Origin: Halostagnicola sp. A56
Lineage (GTDB): Archaea > Halobacteriota > Halobacteria > Halobacteriales > Natrialbaceae
DNA: 64,000 nucleotides
Assembly: GCF_000691505.1 (NCBI RefSeq)
Contig: NZ_JMIP02000019.1
Span: forward strand, 62,001 to 126,000
Direction: 5' to 3'
Shown here piece after piece: positions 53,296 to 61,894 of this stretch (within the stretch, counting starts at the first letter, position 1; each line of letters opens with the position of its first letter). Under the pieces are notes generated by a model. The model worked only from the letters and a program-made list of their open reading frames with translations, ran no database searches and had not been told where the DNA came from. The position numbers were made by a program, and so were the translations under genes.

Positions 53296-55044
53296 ATGCG
53301 AATCCTCGGAATCGAGGGCACCGCCTGGGCGGCCAGCGCGGCCGTCTACGATTCCGACGCTGACGCCGACGGGGCGAATTCTTCCGACGCGGTCTTTATC
53401 GAGAGCGACGCGTACGAACCCGAAAGCGGCGGCATCCACCCGCGGGAAGCCGCCGAACACATGCACGAGGCGATCCCGCGCGTCGTCGAGACGGCCCTCG
53501 AGCACGCTCGAGACCTGCAGGAGGCGGCGGTCGACCGCGACGCGAACGCGCAAGCGGTAAACGGCCCGCCAATTGATGCCGTGGCTTTTTCGCGCGGGCC
53601 GGGACTCGGTCCCTGCCTCCGAATCGTCGGAACGGCGGCCCGAGCGTTGAGCCAGGTGCTCGAGGTGCCGCTGGTCGGCGTCAACCACATGGTCGCCCAC
53701 CTCGAGATCGGCCGTCACACGTCGGGGTTCGACTCGCCGGTCTGTTTGAACGCGAGCGGCGCGAACGCCCACTTGCTTTCCTACCGGAACGGCCGGTATC
53801 GCGTGCTCGGAGAGACGATGGACACGGGCGTCGGCAACGCCATCGACAAGTTCACCCGTCACGTCGGCTGGAGTCACCCCGGCGGGCCGAAAGTTGAGGC
53901 CGCGGCCGAAGACGGCGAGTACGTCGATCTCCCCTACGTCGTCAAGGGGATGGACTTCTCCTTTTCGGGAATCATGAGCGCGGCGAAACAGCGGTCCGAC
54001 GACGGAGTGGCGCTCGAGGACATCTGTTACTCGCTGCAGGAGAACATCTTCGCGATGCTCACCGAAGTCGCCGAGCGCGCGCTCTCGCTGACCGGCAGCG
54101 ACGAACTCGTCCTCGGGGGCGGCGTCGGGCAGAACGCGCGGTTGCGAGAGATGCTCGCCGAGATGTGCGACCAGCGCGGGGCCGAGTTTCACGCCCCCGA
54201 TCCGCGATTCCTGCGGGACAACGCGGGTATGATCGCCGTCCTCGGGGCGAAGATGTACGAGGCCGGTGACACGCTCGAGATCGAGGACTCGCACGTCGAC
54301 CCGGACTTTCGTCCCGATCAGGTGCCGGTCACGTGGCGTGGGCGGTCCGAGCGAAGCGAGGGCCTCGAGAACGCGAGCGGTGACGGGGGGAACCGCGAGC
54401 GCGCCGCCGAGCCCGAACGACGCGTCGAGAGCGGAGACGAGAACGTAAACGGCGACGTTCGCGGTGCCGAGGCGCTCGTCACCCTCGAGCCGGATCGCGG
54501 ACCGCTCGGTCAGGTGACCAAGAACCGCCGATCGAAGTCCTATCGCCACCCAGAACTCGACGAGCGACTGCGCCGCGAGCGGACGCGAATCGAGGCGCGA
54601 CTGACGAACCTGTCGCGACGCGAGGGCGTCCCGACGCCGGTGCTGACCGATGTCGACGCGCGGGAGGCGATTCTCGAGTTCGAGTACGTCGGCGAGTCGG
54701 ACCTCCGCGAGTCGCTGTCGGCCGACCGCGTTCGCGCCGTCGGCCGTCATCTCGCGAAACTCCACCGGGCGGGATTCGTCCACGGCGATCCGACGACGCG
54801 AAACGTCCGCGTCGACCCGGAGCGGACGTTCCTGATCGACTTCGGTCTCGGCTATCACACGGACCATGTCGAGGACTACGCGATGGACGTCCACGTCTTC
54901 GACCAGAGTCTCGTCGGGACGGCCGACGAGCCCGACCCGCTCCGAGCGGCGCTCCGCGAGGGGTACCGAAGCGAGGGCGAACAGCGGGTTCTCGAGCGAC
55001 TCGAGGATGTCGAAGGACGCGGGCGGTACGTCTCGGAGTCCTAA
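53296..55044 (+). CDS. kae1-bud32: Bifunctional Kae1-Bud32 (tRNA t6A synthesis)
   Basis: 582 residues. Kae1 part (1 to about 345): MRILGIEGTAWAASAAVYD, metal-site region GVNHMVAHLEIG, SGGN-like NASGANAHLL, GGGVGQNARLREML and RDNAGMIAVLG. A Glu/Arg/Asn-rich linker (about 350-410) leads to the Bud32 kinase (about 410-582): ALVTLEPDRGPL, FVHGDPTTRNVR (catalytic loop) and FLIDFGLGYHT (DFG). The fusion forms the KEOPS core that adds threonylcarbamoyl to A37 of ANN-decoding tRNAs. Confidence 0.96.
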   Translation: MRILGIEGTAWAASAAVYDSDADADGANSSDAVFIESDAYEPESGGIHPREAAEHMHEAIPRVVETALEHARDLQEAAVDRDANAQAVNGPPIDAVAFSRGPGLGPCLRIVGTAARALSQVLEVPLVGVNHMVAHLEIGRHTSGFDSPVCLNASGANAHLLSYRNGRYRVLGETMDTGVGNAIDKFTRHVGWSHPGGPKVEAAAEDGEYVDLPYVVKGMDFSFSGIMSAAKQRSDDGVALEDICYSLQENIFAMLTEVAERALSLTGSDELVLGGGVGQNARLREMLAEMCDQRGAEFHAPDPRFLRDNAGMIAVLGAKMYEAGDTLEIEDSHVDPDFRPDQVPVTWRGRSERSEGLENASGDGGNRERAAEPERRVESGDENVNGDVRGAEALVTLEPDRGPLGQVTKNRRSKSYRHPELDERLRRERTRIEARLTNLSRREGVPTPVLTDVDAREAILEFEYVGESDLRESLSADRVRAVGRHLAKLHRAGFVHGDPTTRNVRVDPERTFLIDFGLGYHTDHVEDYAMDVHVFDQSLVGTADEPDPLRAALREGYRSEGEQRVLERLEDVEGRGRYVSES

Positions 55045-55062
55045 TCGGATCGAGAAGCGGTC

Positions 55063-55407
55063 TTACTCGAGTGTAGTTGGCGGAGCGAGATACGTTTGCA
55101 TCGACTCGATCACAGCCTGTACGAACGTCTCGCGCAGACGGCCCTGTCGGCGCATGATCGCAGCGTGTTTCGGAGATGCAGTCGACCACGGCGACGCGTA
55201 ACTCTGTCGAGGCATTCCCCCCTCCACCCAGTCCTCAGACTCGATCGGGACGGTGCCGTCGTGCGGCGTTGTGGTTAGTGTCACGGACATATACTGTTCG
55301 TTGCCAAACGGATGCGTATCGTTGTTGAGAATAAGCCACGGGTGAGGATTTTCGGTCGATTTGAAAGGGTCAGGTCCCCAGACGACATCGCCTCGCCGAT
55401 AGCTCAT
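55063..55407 (-). CDS. PemK/MazF-like toxin
   Basis: 114 residues from MSYRRGDVVWGPDPFKSTEN. RGDVVW-x-PDPF, PHPWLILNNDTHPFGNEQYM and VTLTTTPHDGTVPIESEDWV follow the MazF/PemK beta-barrel, an mRNA-cleaving ribonuclease. The second gene of a pair: its ATG overlaps the HTH stop by 4 bp. It converges on the Kae1-Bud32 gene. Confidence 0.83.
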   Translation of the reverse strand: MSYRRGDVVWGPDPFKSTENPHPWLILNNDTHPFGNEQYMSVTLTTTPHDGTVPIESEDWVEGGMPRQSYASPWSTASPKHAAIMRRQGRLRETFVQAVIESMQTYLAPPTTLE

Positions 55408-55763
55408 TCGTGGTCCTCGTCTTCGACCGCATGTTCCAGCCACTTGTCCATATCCTCCTCGCCGAACCGGTCGTTTGCAGCGCGCGTGCTCTCGAGCGTG
55501 TCTACGTACGCTGCGATATCATCGCTCGAACCGAGCGCCCAGTAGTTGCCCTTGTGTCGAACGAGGTCGCGGTCCTCGAGACGAGAGAGGACGACGCTGA
55601 TGCTACCGGCTTTGACGCCGGTCGAATCGCGTATTTCACTCTGCGTGAACGCTTTATCGGGGTTCGTCGCAAGAAAGTGCATAACCCGTTCAGCGTTCGT
55701 CTCGCCACCAGCAGTGAGGCGATCCTCGCCGGAGGATTCGAACGTCTCGATGTCGATCGGCAT
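55404..55763 (-). CDS. MarR-like HTH antitoxin candidate
   Basis: 119 residues. A winged HTH (AERVMHFLATNPDKAFTQSE, IRDSTGVKAGSISVVLSRLE, DRDLVRHKGNYWAL) followed by a short acidic helical tail (ANDRFGEEDMDKWLEHAVED). Encoded directly before the MazF-like gene with ATGA overlap, so it likely binds the toxin through its acidic tail and represses the operon. MarR-like antitoxins for MazF differ from the bacterial AbrB/RHH type. Confidence 0.76.
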   Translation of the reverse strand: MPIDIETFESSGEDRLTAGGETNAERVMHFLATNPDKAFTQSEIRDSTGVKAGSISVVLSRLEDRDLVRHKGNYWALGSSDDIAAYVDTLESTRAANDRFGEEDMDKWLEHAVEDEDHE

Positions 55764-55929
55764 ATGTATGGGTTGTCTTCGAGTGTATTAGATGTATCGT
55801 CGGTATCCTTTTGGTTCTTGGATAATTCGATCGGCCGATCGGCGACGATACCGCTGGCGCTGGAGACGATTCTTCGAAAGCCGAGACAGTCACACAATAT
55901 TCTTATCAGGCGAGGCCGTAGGCCCGTGC

Positions 55930-56229
55930 ATGGCAGACAAGCCGACCTCCGGAGAGATTCTCGGGGTACCGTACAACTTCGAACGTCCAAGTATCGGCCG
56001 GATGCTCTCCTCATACTGGAAACCGGGCGAAGGCATGCTCGTCGAGAAGCCCTTCGGCGTCGGCTATACCCTCAACCTCGCCAACTGGCGGTCGTGGGTC
56101 GTCGTCCTCGTCGCGGGCGCCCTGCTCTATCAGCAGGAAACGAGCGAATCCGACGCCGACGACGACCTCGAGGACGACACGAAAGACGAGCCGGTCGAAG
56201 TGATCGTCGACGACGACAGCGACGACTGA
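55930..56229 (+). CDS. DUF5808-like membrane-anchored protein
   Basis: 99 residues. N-terminus MADKPTSGEILGVPYNFERP and SIGRMLSSYWKPGEGMLVEK, then FGVGYTLNLANWRSW and a single helix (VVVLVAGALLYQ), ending in a strongly acidic tail DDDSDD. The GVPYNFERP...KPFGVGYTLN pattern is the DUF5808 domain. Function unknown. TATA-like ttcttatc lies about 30-25 bp before the start. Confidence 0.78.
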   Translation: MADKPTSGEILGVPYNFERPSIGRMLSSYWKPGEGMLVEKPFGVGYTLNLANWRSWVVVLVAGALLYQQETSESDADDDLEDDTKDEPVEVIVDDDSDD

Positions 56230-56264
56230 TCGACTCCGCGCAGGTCGACCCCGCCGTTTTCTAG

Positions 56265-57947
56265 CTACCGATCGACTTCACCCATGATACAGTCGAGGCT
56301 GCCAATCGAGGCGATCAGGTCGGCGACGTACTCGCCGCGGGAGATTTCGGGGAGGACGGAGAGATTCGAGAAACAGGGACTCCGGATTTTAAACCGTGCA
56401 GGTGTGTCGGTGCCGTCCGCCCGAATGTAGATCCCTAGTTCGCCCTTGGCTCCCTCGACGGCGCGGTAGATTTCGGAATCAGCGTCGGGCTTGAGCGTCC
56501 GCGGAACGTTGGCCTGGACCGTTCGTTCGTCTTCGGGCCACTCTTCGATCAGGTCGAGACACTGCTCGATGATTTTCGCGGATTCCTCGACTTCCCGCAT
56601 TCGCACGAGAAGCCGACTGTAGTTGTCGCCGTCGTCTTCGGTGACGACGTCCCACTCGAGATCTTCGTAGTAGCCGTAGGGGTCGTCGCGCCGGAGGTCG
56701 TAATCGATGCCCGAACCGCGGGCGACCGGACCCGTACAGCCGTACGCTTTGGCGACTTCGGGCTCGAGGATCCCGGTATCGACACAGCGAAACTGGAAGA
56801 TCTCGTTGTTTGTAAGCAGGTCGTGGTACTCGTCGATCTTCGCGGGTAATTCGGCGAGAAAGTCACGCACCTGTGTGACAAATTCCTCGCGAGGTTCGGG
56901 GAGGTCCCAGACGACGCCGCCGAGTCGAAGGTAGTTGAACATCATTCGCTGGCCGGTCAGTTCCTCCAGAATATCGAGGACGAGTTCGCGGTCGCGGATC
57001 GCGTACTGGAAGGCGACGGTAAACTCGCCGATGACGTCGAGCGCGTACGTTCCGAGCGCGATGAAGTGCGAGGCCATTCGCGAGAGTTCCGCGCCCATCG
57101 TCCGGATAACCTGTGCGTACTCCGGCACCTCGATATCCGCGAGGTCCTCGGCGGCCCGCGCGTAGGCCCACTCGTTCAACAGTCCCGACGAGACCCAGTC
57201 CCAGCGGTCGGGGTAGGGCATGATCTGGTGGCGGTAAGTGCTCTGTTGGCACAGTTGCTCCTCGCAGCGATGGATGTACCCGATGTCCGGATCGGCGTCG
57301 AGCACCGTCTCGCCGTCGAGCACGGCCTCGACGTGGAGCACGCCGTGTGTGGAGGGGTGATGCGGACCAATATTGAGGAACATCGTCTCCGACTCGGGAT
57401 CGCGTTCGTCGCCCGCGATCGGATTCGCGTGCTCCGAGAGCGTGACGATCTGCGGCTTCGTCTGGTCGTAATCGAGACGGAGCGGATGGCCCTGCCACGT
57501 TTCCGGCAGCAGGATCCGTCGCGGATCAGGATGGCCCTCGTAGTCGATCCCGAGAAGGTCGTACGCCTCGCGCTCGTGCCACTCTGCGGTCCGGTACACC
57601 GACGCGGCGGAATCGCTCACCGGGTCGTCGACTGCGGTGGGAACCACGACGCTCAGTTCCCGCGTCGGATCGGCGTACGATCGGAGGTGATAGATCGTCT
57701 CGAACCGATCGTGGTACTGCTGGGCGGTCACGCAGGCGCAGTGATCGAACCCTGCCTCCTCGCGAAGAGTTTCCAGGACGGCCACCACTTCGTCAGGTCG
57801 CACGACGATTCCCGGCGCGTTATCGTGATCGTCTCGAGCGAGAATTGCCTCACCGAGCAGGGTCTCGAGGTCGATTCCGCCCTCTCGGTCCGCAATTTCG
57901 GTTCGCCCACTCATCTCGAGCGCCTCGGATTCGGAACCTGTCGACAT
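56265..57947 (-). CDS. NuoCD-type NADH dehydrogenase-like subunit (orphan)
   Basis: 560 residues fusing a NuoC-like 30-kDa domain (about 45-185: FDHCACVTAQQYHDRFETIY, EREAYDLLGIDYEGHPDPRR) to a NuoD-like 49-kDa domain (about 190-560: FLNIGPHHPSTHGVLHVEAV, IGYIHRCEEQLCQQSTYRHQ, PYPDRWDW, GCTGPVARGSGIDYDLRRDD, C-terminal SLDCIMGEVDR). Respiratory complex I connects the Fe-S chain to the quinone site through this subunit. No other nuo gene is near, so it is probably a second, isolated copy. Confidence 0.88.
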   Translation of the reverse strand: MSTGSESEALEMSGRTEIADREGGIDLETLLGEAILARDDHDNAPGIVVRPDEVVAVLETLREEAGFDHCACVTAQQYHDRFETIYHLRSYADPTRELSVVVPTAVDDPVSDSAASVYRTAEWHEREAYDLLGIDYEGHPDPRRILLPETWQGHPLRLDYDQTKPQIVTLSEHANPIAGDERDPESETMFLNIGPHHPSTHGVLHVEAVLDGETVLDADPDIGYIHRCEEQLCQQSTYRHQIMPYPDRWDWVSSGLLNEWAYARAAEDLADIEVPEYAQVIRTMGAELSRMASHFIALGTYALDVIGEFTVAFQYAIRDRELVLDILEELTGQRMMFNYLRLGGVVWDLPEPREEFVTQVRDFLAELPAKIDEYHDLLTNNEIFQFRCVDTGILEPEVAKAYGCTGPVARGSGIDYDLRRDDPYGYYEDLEWDVVTEDDGDNYSRLLVRMREVEESAKIIEQCLDLIEEWPEDERTVQANVPRTLKPDADSEIYRAVEGAKGELGIYIRADGTDTPARFKIRSPCFSNLSVLPEISRGEYVADLIASIGSLDCIMGEVDR

Positions 57948-58029
57948 AGTTGCGAATGGGAGCGACCCTCGGGAGTCGATTCTGCATCAGTCACTAGGCT
58001 ATTTATATACTCGAGCGGATCTGCGAACG

Positions 58030-58683
58030 ATGAAAACGGTTCGGCTGACGCTTCACTACGATGCCGAGACGATCCACCCCATGCATCGGTTCGTCGCCGA
58101 GAGCGACGCGTTCGACTCCTACCGGATGGTACACGGCAACCTCACGGATGACGACGAGCGCTCGTTTATCTTTCACGTCGTCGGCGACGCGGCGGCCTAC
58201 GAACGAGCCATCGCGGAGTTCGGTGGGACAGTCTCGTACGACCTGACGGAGCTAGGGGAACGATCCTTTTCGGTCTACGTCCGCGACGTTCCCGAGGACA
58301 TCGGCGAACAGCTCCTCGAGACGTTCACTCGGGGGACGCTCGTCGCCCTGCCACCGCTCGAGTACCGCTCGGACTGGACGGTTCGATTCTCGGTCGTCGG
58401 TGAACCGACCGACCTCAAACGGGCCCTCGAGTCGATCCCGGACGGCATTACGGCGGACGTCAACCGGGTCGGAGAGTACGTGCACCCCCTCGACTCGGGA
58501 ACGACCGGCCTGACACGGAGACAGCGCGACGCGCTCAGAATCGCTCGAAACGAGGGGTACTACGCGGTTCCGCGCGAGGCGAGCGTCGAGGATGTCGCCG
58601 CGGAACTGGACGTTTCCCCGGGGACGGCGGCAGAACACCTCCAAAAAGCCGAGTCGAGGGTGATACGCGGCCTCGAGCTGTGA
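58030..58683 (+). CDS. Bat/HTH-10-family transcriptional regulator
   Basis: 217 residues: N-terminal alpha-beta sensory region (MKTVRLTLHYDAETIHPMHR, FIFHVVGDAAAYERAIAEFG) and C-terminal HTH_10 (TGLTRRQRDALRIARNEGYY, VPREASVEDVAAELDVSPGT, AAEHLQKAES), the bacterio-opsin activator type. Divergent from the orphan NuoCD gene with an 82-bp gap that has a TATA-like tatttatatac (58000-58010); control of that gene is plausible. Confidence 0.9.
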   Translation: MKTVRLTLHYDAETIHPMHRFVAESDAFDSYRMVHGNLTDDDERSFIFHVVGDAAAYERAIAEFGGTVSYDLTELGERSFSVYVRDVPEDIGEQLLETFTRGTLVALPPLEYRSDWTVRFSVVGEPTDLKRALESIPDGITADVNRVGEYVHPLDSGTTGLTRRQRDALRIARNEGYYAVPREASVEDVAAELDVSPGTAAEHLQKAESRVIRGLEL

Positions 58684-58989
58684 TCTGGCGGGTGGAGCGA
58701 GGAGCATCGACAGACGGTGGCGCGCGCTGTATCGGGGGAACGGACAGTGAGCCGCGACTCGAGAGCGCGCGAGGGGCGAGTGAGAGCGCGACGCGAAGCG
58801 TCGCGAGACTGCGAGCGAACGAGTCGGTTGGGGAGGACGAGGCGCGGTACTCGTTGTGGCCCGTGCGAGCTGGGCGCTCGCCGATCGGTCTCGCGAATCG
58901 ATACCGAAACGAGTGAACCGATCTGAAACGACCGGCACGAATCGGGAGACACCGACGACCATTTAGCCCTCCCGGACGCCCCCTCTCGT
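58684..58989. other. Intergenic, low-complexity
   Basis: 306 bp, rich in gagcg/gcgag runs typical of haloarchaeal spacers (for example around 58768-58835). No gene on either strand that I would support. Confidence 0.45.
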
Positions 58990-59538
58990 ATGCCCGTCCA
59001 GTTCGTCACCGGAAACGAGGGGAAAGTGCGCGAGGCGACCGCCTACCTCGAGGGAATCGAACCCGTCGAGCAGGTCGACTACGACTACACCGAGATCCAG
59101 AGCGACGACCTCGCGGCTATCGCGTCCCACGGGGCGCTCGAGGCCTACGAGGAACTGGGAGCCGAGGAACCGGTGCTGGTCGACGACGCGGGGCTGTTCG
59201 TCGACGCGCTCGGGGGCTTTCCCGGCCCCTACTCCGCGTTCGTCGAGGACACCGTTGGCGTCGAGCGCCTCTGGCGGCTGGCTCGCGAGGAAGACGACCG
59301 CCGCGCCCGATTCCGAACCGTGCTGGCCTACTGCGACGAGACCGGCACCGAGACGTTCGAGGGCTCCGTGGCCGGGACGCTGGTCGCGCCTCGAGGCGAG
59401 GGCGGGTTCGGCTACGACCCGATTTTCGAGTACAACGGCCAGACGATGGCCGAGATGAGCACCGAAGAGAAAAACGCCATCTCCCACCGCGGCCGGGCGC
59501 TGGCGACGTTCGCCGAGTGGTACGCCGACGAACGATAG
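58990..59538 (+). CDS. XTP/dITP diphosphatase (Ham1/RdgB)
   Basis: 182 residues. Substrate loop VTGNEGKVREA at the N-terminus, YTEIQSDDLAAIASHGALEA, DDAGLFVDALGGFPGPYSAF, EGSVAGTLVAPRGEGGFGYD and NAISHRGRALA (SHR motif). It hydrolyses non-canonical purine NTPs to the monophosphate to keep them out of DNA and RNA. Length is standard. Monocistronic. Confidence 0.95.
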   Translation: MPVQFVTGNEGKVREATAYLEGIEPVEQVDYDYTEIQSDDLAAIASHGALEAYEELGAEEPVLVDDAGLFVDALGGFPGPYSAFVEDTVGVERLWRLAREEDDRRARFRTVLAYCDETGTETFEGSVAGTLVAPRGEGGFGYDPIFEYNGQTMAEMSTEEKNAISHRGRALATFAEWYADER

Positions 59539-59641
59539 CTCGGCGGGGCCACCGGCGAAGCTGTTCTCTCCGGCTTTCCCGTCAATACCGACCAATGCGA
59601 ACAGTATCTTCAAGAGGTCGTGTCAACAAAAAACCACACAC

Positions 59642-60538
59642 ATGGCTCCGCTTCGATCCGCCCTTCCCTCGCTTCAACCCCTCCGCGACGGCCTGACGGA
59701 CGACTCGCTTCGATTCGCGATCCTCGCCGGACTCGCGACGATTCCGTTCACTCTGCTTCTGTCCTGGGAACCCGTTCCGGACGACGGAGTCGTCGTCGGC
59801 GGATCCGTCTCGGGACTACCGTTACTGGTGGCCGCGGTCGTCGTCGGGTACCGCTACAGCGACCGCGAAACGGAGAGTCACCGCGCTGGCGTCTGGACCG
59901 GGCTCGCGGGCTCGCTCGGGACGGTACTCCTCTCTCTTGCGAACTCGGCTACCACGATTTGGAGCGGATCGTGGGAGACGACCGTGTTCACCGCCGTTCT
60001 CACGCCGCCCGTCATCATCTTCGGCGTCGGGCTGACCACAGCGATAACGGCGGCGATCGCGGCGATCACCGCTCGAGTGGCCAATCGACTCGAGCGAGAG
60101 CATCGGATCGTTCCACCGGGGGAGACTCGAGCGCGCGACGTTCGGGACTCGCGTTGGTGGATCTCGATCGCGGCGTACGTGCTCTTAGTTCCACCCGCGG
60201 CAATCGTTTTGATCGTTAGCGAGGGACGGAACGACGGCTGGTTCCTGCTGTCGGCACTCTTCTTGCTGGTGCTGATACCGCTGTCGCTCGTCGCGTTCAT
60301 CGCGCTTTTCATCGACGCTACTGAACCTCGACCGGACGGAATAACGTGGATCCCGACCCTCTGGGTGTACGTCGGCCTCCCGATCGCCGGCTACGTGCTC
60401 GTGTCTCTGGGGGCAGCGTATCGGGGGATTTCGACGCCGTCCGCACCCGGCGCGTACGGGTTCTTCGCCGCCCTCTGGGTGACGGCCGTCGGGTATCTCG
60501 TGGCCAGATACCGCCACGTCGGCGGGCGGATCCGATAA
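59642..60538 (+). CDS. Polytopic membrane protein, unknown
   Basis: 298 residues, about eight hydrophobic helices in two blocks separated by a charged cytosolic linker (about 135-175: RVANRLEREHRIVPPGETRA). First block has VVGGSVSGLPLLVAAVVVGY; second block ends GYLVARYRHVGGRIR. N-terminal part weakly recalls DUF5518 proteins, but I cannot assign it. Convergent with the next gene. Confidence 0.68.
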   Translation: MAPLRSALPSLQPLRDGLTDDSLRFAILAGLATIPFTLLLSWEPVPDDGVVVGGSVSGLPLLVAAVVVGYRYSDRETESHRAGVWTGLAGSLGTVLLSLANSATTIWSGSWETTVFTAVLTPPVIIFGVGLTTAITAAIAAITARVANRLEREHRIVPPGETRARDVRDSRWWISIAAYVLLVPPAAIVLIVSEGRNDGWFLLSALFLLVLIPLSLVAFIALFIDATEPRPDGITWIPTLWVYVGLPIAGYVLVSLGAAYRGISTPSAPGAYGFFAALWVTAVGYLVARYRHVGGRIR

Positions 60539-60557
60539 CTGCTGGCCGGAAACGCGA

Positions 60558-61052
60558 CTACTCGAACGGTTCCCCGTTTCGCGGATCTCGATCTGGGCCC
60601 GGATACTCTCCGCCGTGGCCCTCGACCGTTTGGTACAGGCTTTCGGGATCGAAGAGGGTCGCGAACGCGTCGGGCGGGCGGATACTGAGCGAGACTCGAG
60701 GCTGAAGCGTCAACCCGGCTTTCGCCGAGCCGAGCCGTTCGTCGTAGCTCAGTAGATGCGCGGCGTTGCCCTGATAGGCCGACGCGAGCGCGGGGTGGTC
60801 CTCTGGGGGCTGTTCGACCCGAACCCGTTCGGCCTCGAGTCGCTCGCGGTGGTCGGCCGCCAGATCCGCGTCGGCCAGAGCGGCTACGAGGCGCTCGGTC
60901 TCGGCGAGCAGTTCGTCGCTCGCGACGAGGTCGACCCAGGAGTGACGTCGGACGTGATCGAGCGCCGCGCGGGCGTCGCCGCCGACGAGGAGGTCGGCCG
61001 CGAGCACGTCGGAAGCAGCGACGACGCGGGTCGGGTTCGGTTGCTCAGCCAT
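60558..61052 (-). CDS. PIN-like domain protein (DUF7384-type)
   Basis: 164 residues. VVAASDVLAADLLVGGDARA with Asp, SDELLAETERLVAALADADL (acidic) and HLLSYDERLGSAKAGLTLQP resemble a degenerate PIN nuclease fold. Found as a haloarchaeal family DUF7384 (from memory). It overlaps the preceding 51-residue gene by 8 bp, so the two are co-expressed. Confidence 0.72.
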   Translation of the reverse strand: MAEQPNPTRVVAASDVLAADLLVGGDARAALDHVRRHSWVDLVASDELLAETERLVAALADADLAADHRERLEAERVRVEQPPEDHPALASAYQGNAAHLLSYDERLGSAKAGLTLQPRVSLSIRPPDAFATLFDPESLYQTVEGHGGEYPGPDRDPRNGEPFE

Positions 61053-61200
61053 CTTCGGTCACCTCGTCTCCCGAAGGGTGGGGTTCGGGGTCGTCCGATC
61101 CAGCGCCGTCGCGCTGGGCCTCGAGGGTTTCCCGGATCGTCTCGAGGTCGGCGTGGATCGTCTCGGCGCGTTCGAAGAGATCGGTCCAACTCGAAGGCAT
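61045..61200 (-). CDS. Coiled-coil mini-protein, 51 aa
   Basis: MPSSWTDLFERAETIHADLE then TIRETLEAQRDGAGSDDPEP: an amphipathic helix of about 28 residues followed by a disordered acidic end. Its last codons overlap the start of the PIN-like gene. The overlap and helical pattern argue it is real. Possible partner of the PIN-like protein. Confidence 0.65.
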   Translation of the reverse strand: MPSSWTDLFERAETIHADLETIRETLEAQRDGAGSDDPEPHPSGDEVTEDG

Positions 61201-61291
61201 CGACCGACCTTCGCGCTACGGGACTAAAAATACGTGTAACTCGGCTATCGAGCCAGTACGCGACGACAATCGCAATTTGCAGGCAATAACT

Positions 61292-61630
61292 TCAGTCGAG
61301 CGTATCGGGCCGGTACGTCTCGATCGGGGGTGCAAAGGCATCGACAACGCGACACGGTTCGAGGGCCCGAACACCGTGTTCCGTCCCGGGCGGTACAACG
61401 TACGAACCGCCCGCCTCGACGGTTCTCGAGTACTCGCCGCGGAGTTCGAGCGATCCTTCGACGACGAAACTCGCTTGTGTCGTCTCGTCGTGGCTGTGGG
61501 GCGGTCCTTCTGCGCCCGCCTCGAGGGTGTAGTGAACGAGCATCATTTCGTCGGTACACGCCAGGATGCGCCGTTCGCCGCCGTCCAGTTCGTCGATTCG
61601 GGTTGGCTCGTTCCAGTTGGTGATATCCAT
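61292..61630 (-). CDS. Cupin-domain protein
   Basis: 112 residues. Cupin motif 1 GAEGPPHSHDETTQASFVVEG (His-x-His and Glu ligands) and motif 2 GGSYVVPPGTEHGVRA. A single-domain metal-binding beta-barrel; substrate not evident. Small cupins like this may be isomerases, dioxygenases or sensors. Stands alone. Confidence 0.87.
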   Translation of the reverse strand: MDITNWNEPTRIDELDGGERRILACTDEMMLVHYTLEAGAEGPPHSHDETTQASFVVEGSLELRGEYSRTVEAGGSYVVPPGTEHGVRALEPCRVVDAFAPPIETYRPDTLD

Positions 61631-61894
61631 ACTGCTTGCTATCCTGTCACTGCACTATATTCTTCTCCTCGGATCACAGGTCGACGAATAATGCAAGAGC
61701 CTAACCAAACCCCCTAGCGCACCCGTCAGTTCGTTTGTCGAGAACTCGAGCGACGCTCGAGTCGACGATTGTGACGAATGGGTCATCAGTTGCCACTAGC
61801 ACCACGATGATTGTACTGTTGGTAGAAACCCGTCAGGTTATTTTGCAAGCATATGTGACTGATGCTGATTCCCTAACGTTCGTTCGAACCGCGG
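61631..61894. other. Intergenic, no gene
   Basis: About 260 bp between the cupin and the lipoprotein genes, moderately AT-rich (61735-61890). Nothing recognised. Confidence 0.35.

Noticed and set aside
52798-54894. 698-residue frame antisense to S24e/S27ae/Kae1
   Set aside because: Spans three well-identified genes on the opposite strand; shadow.
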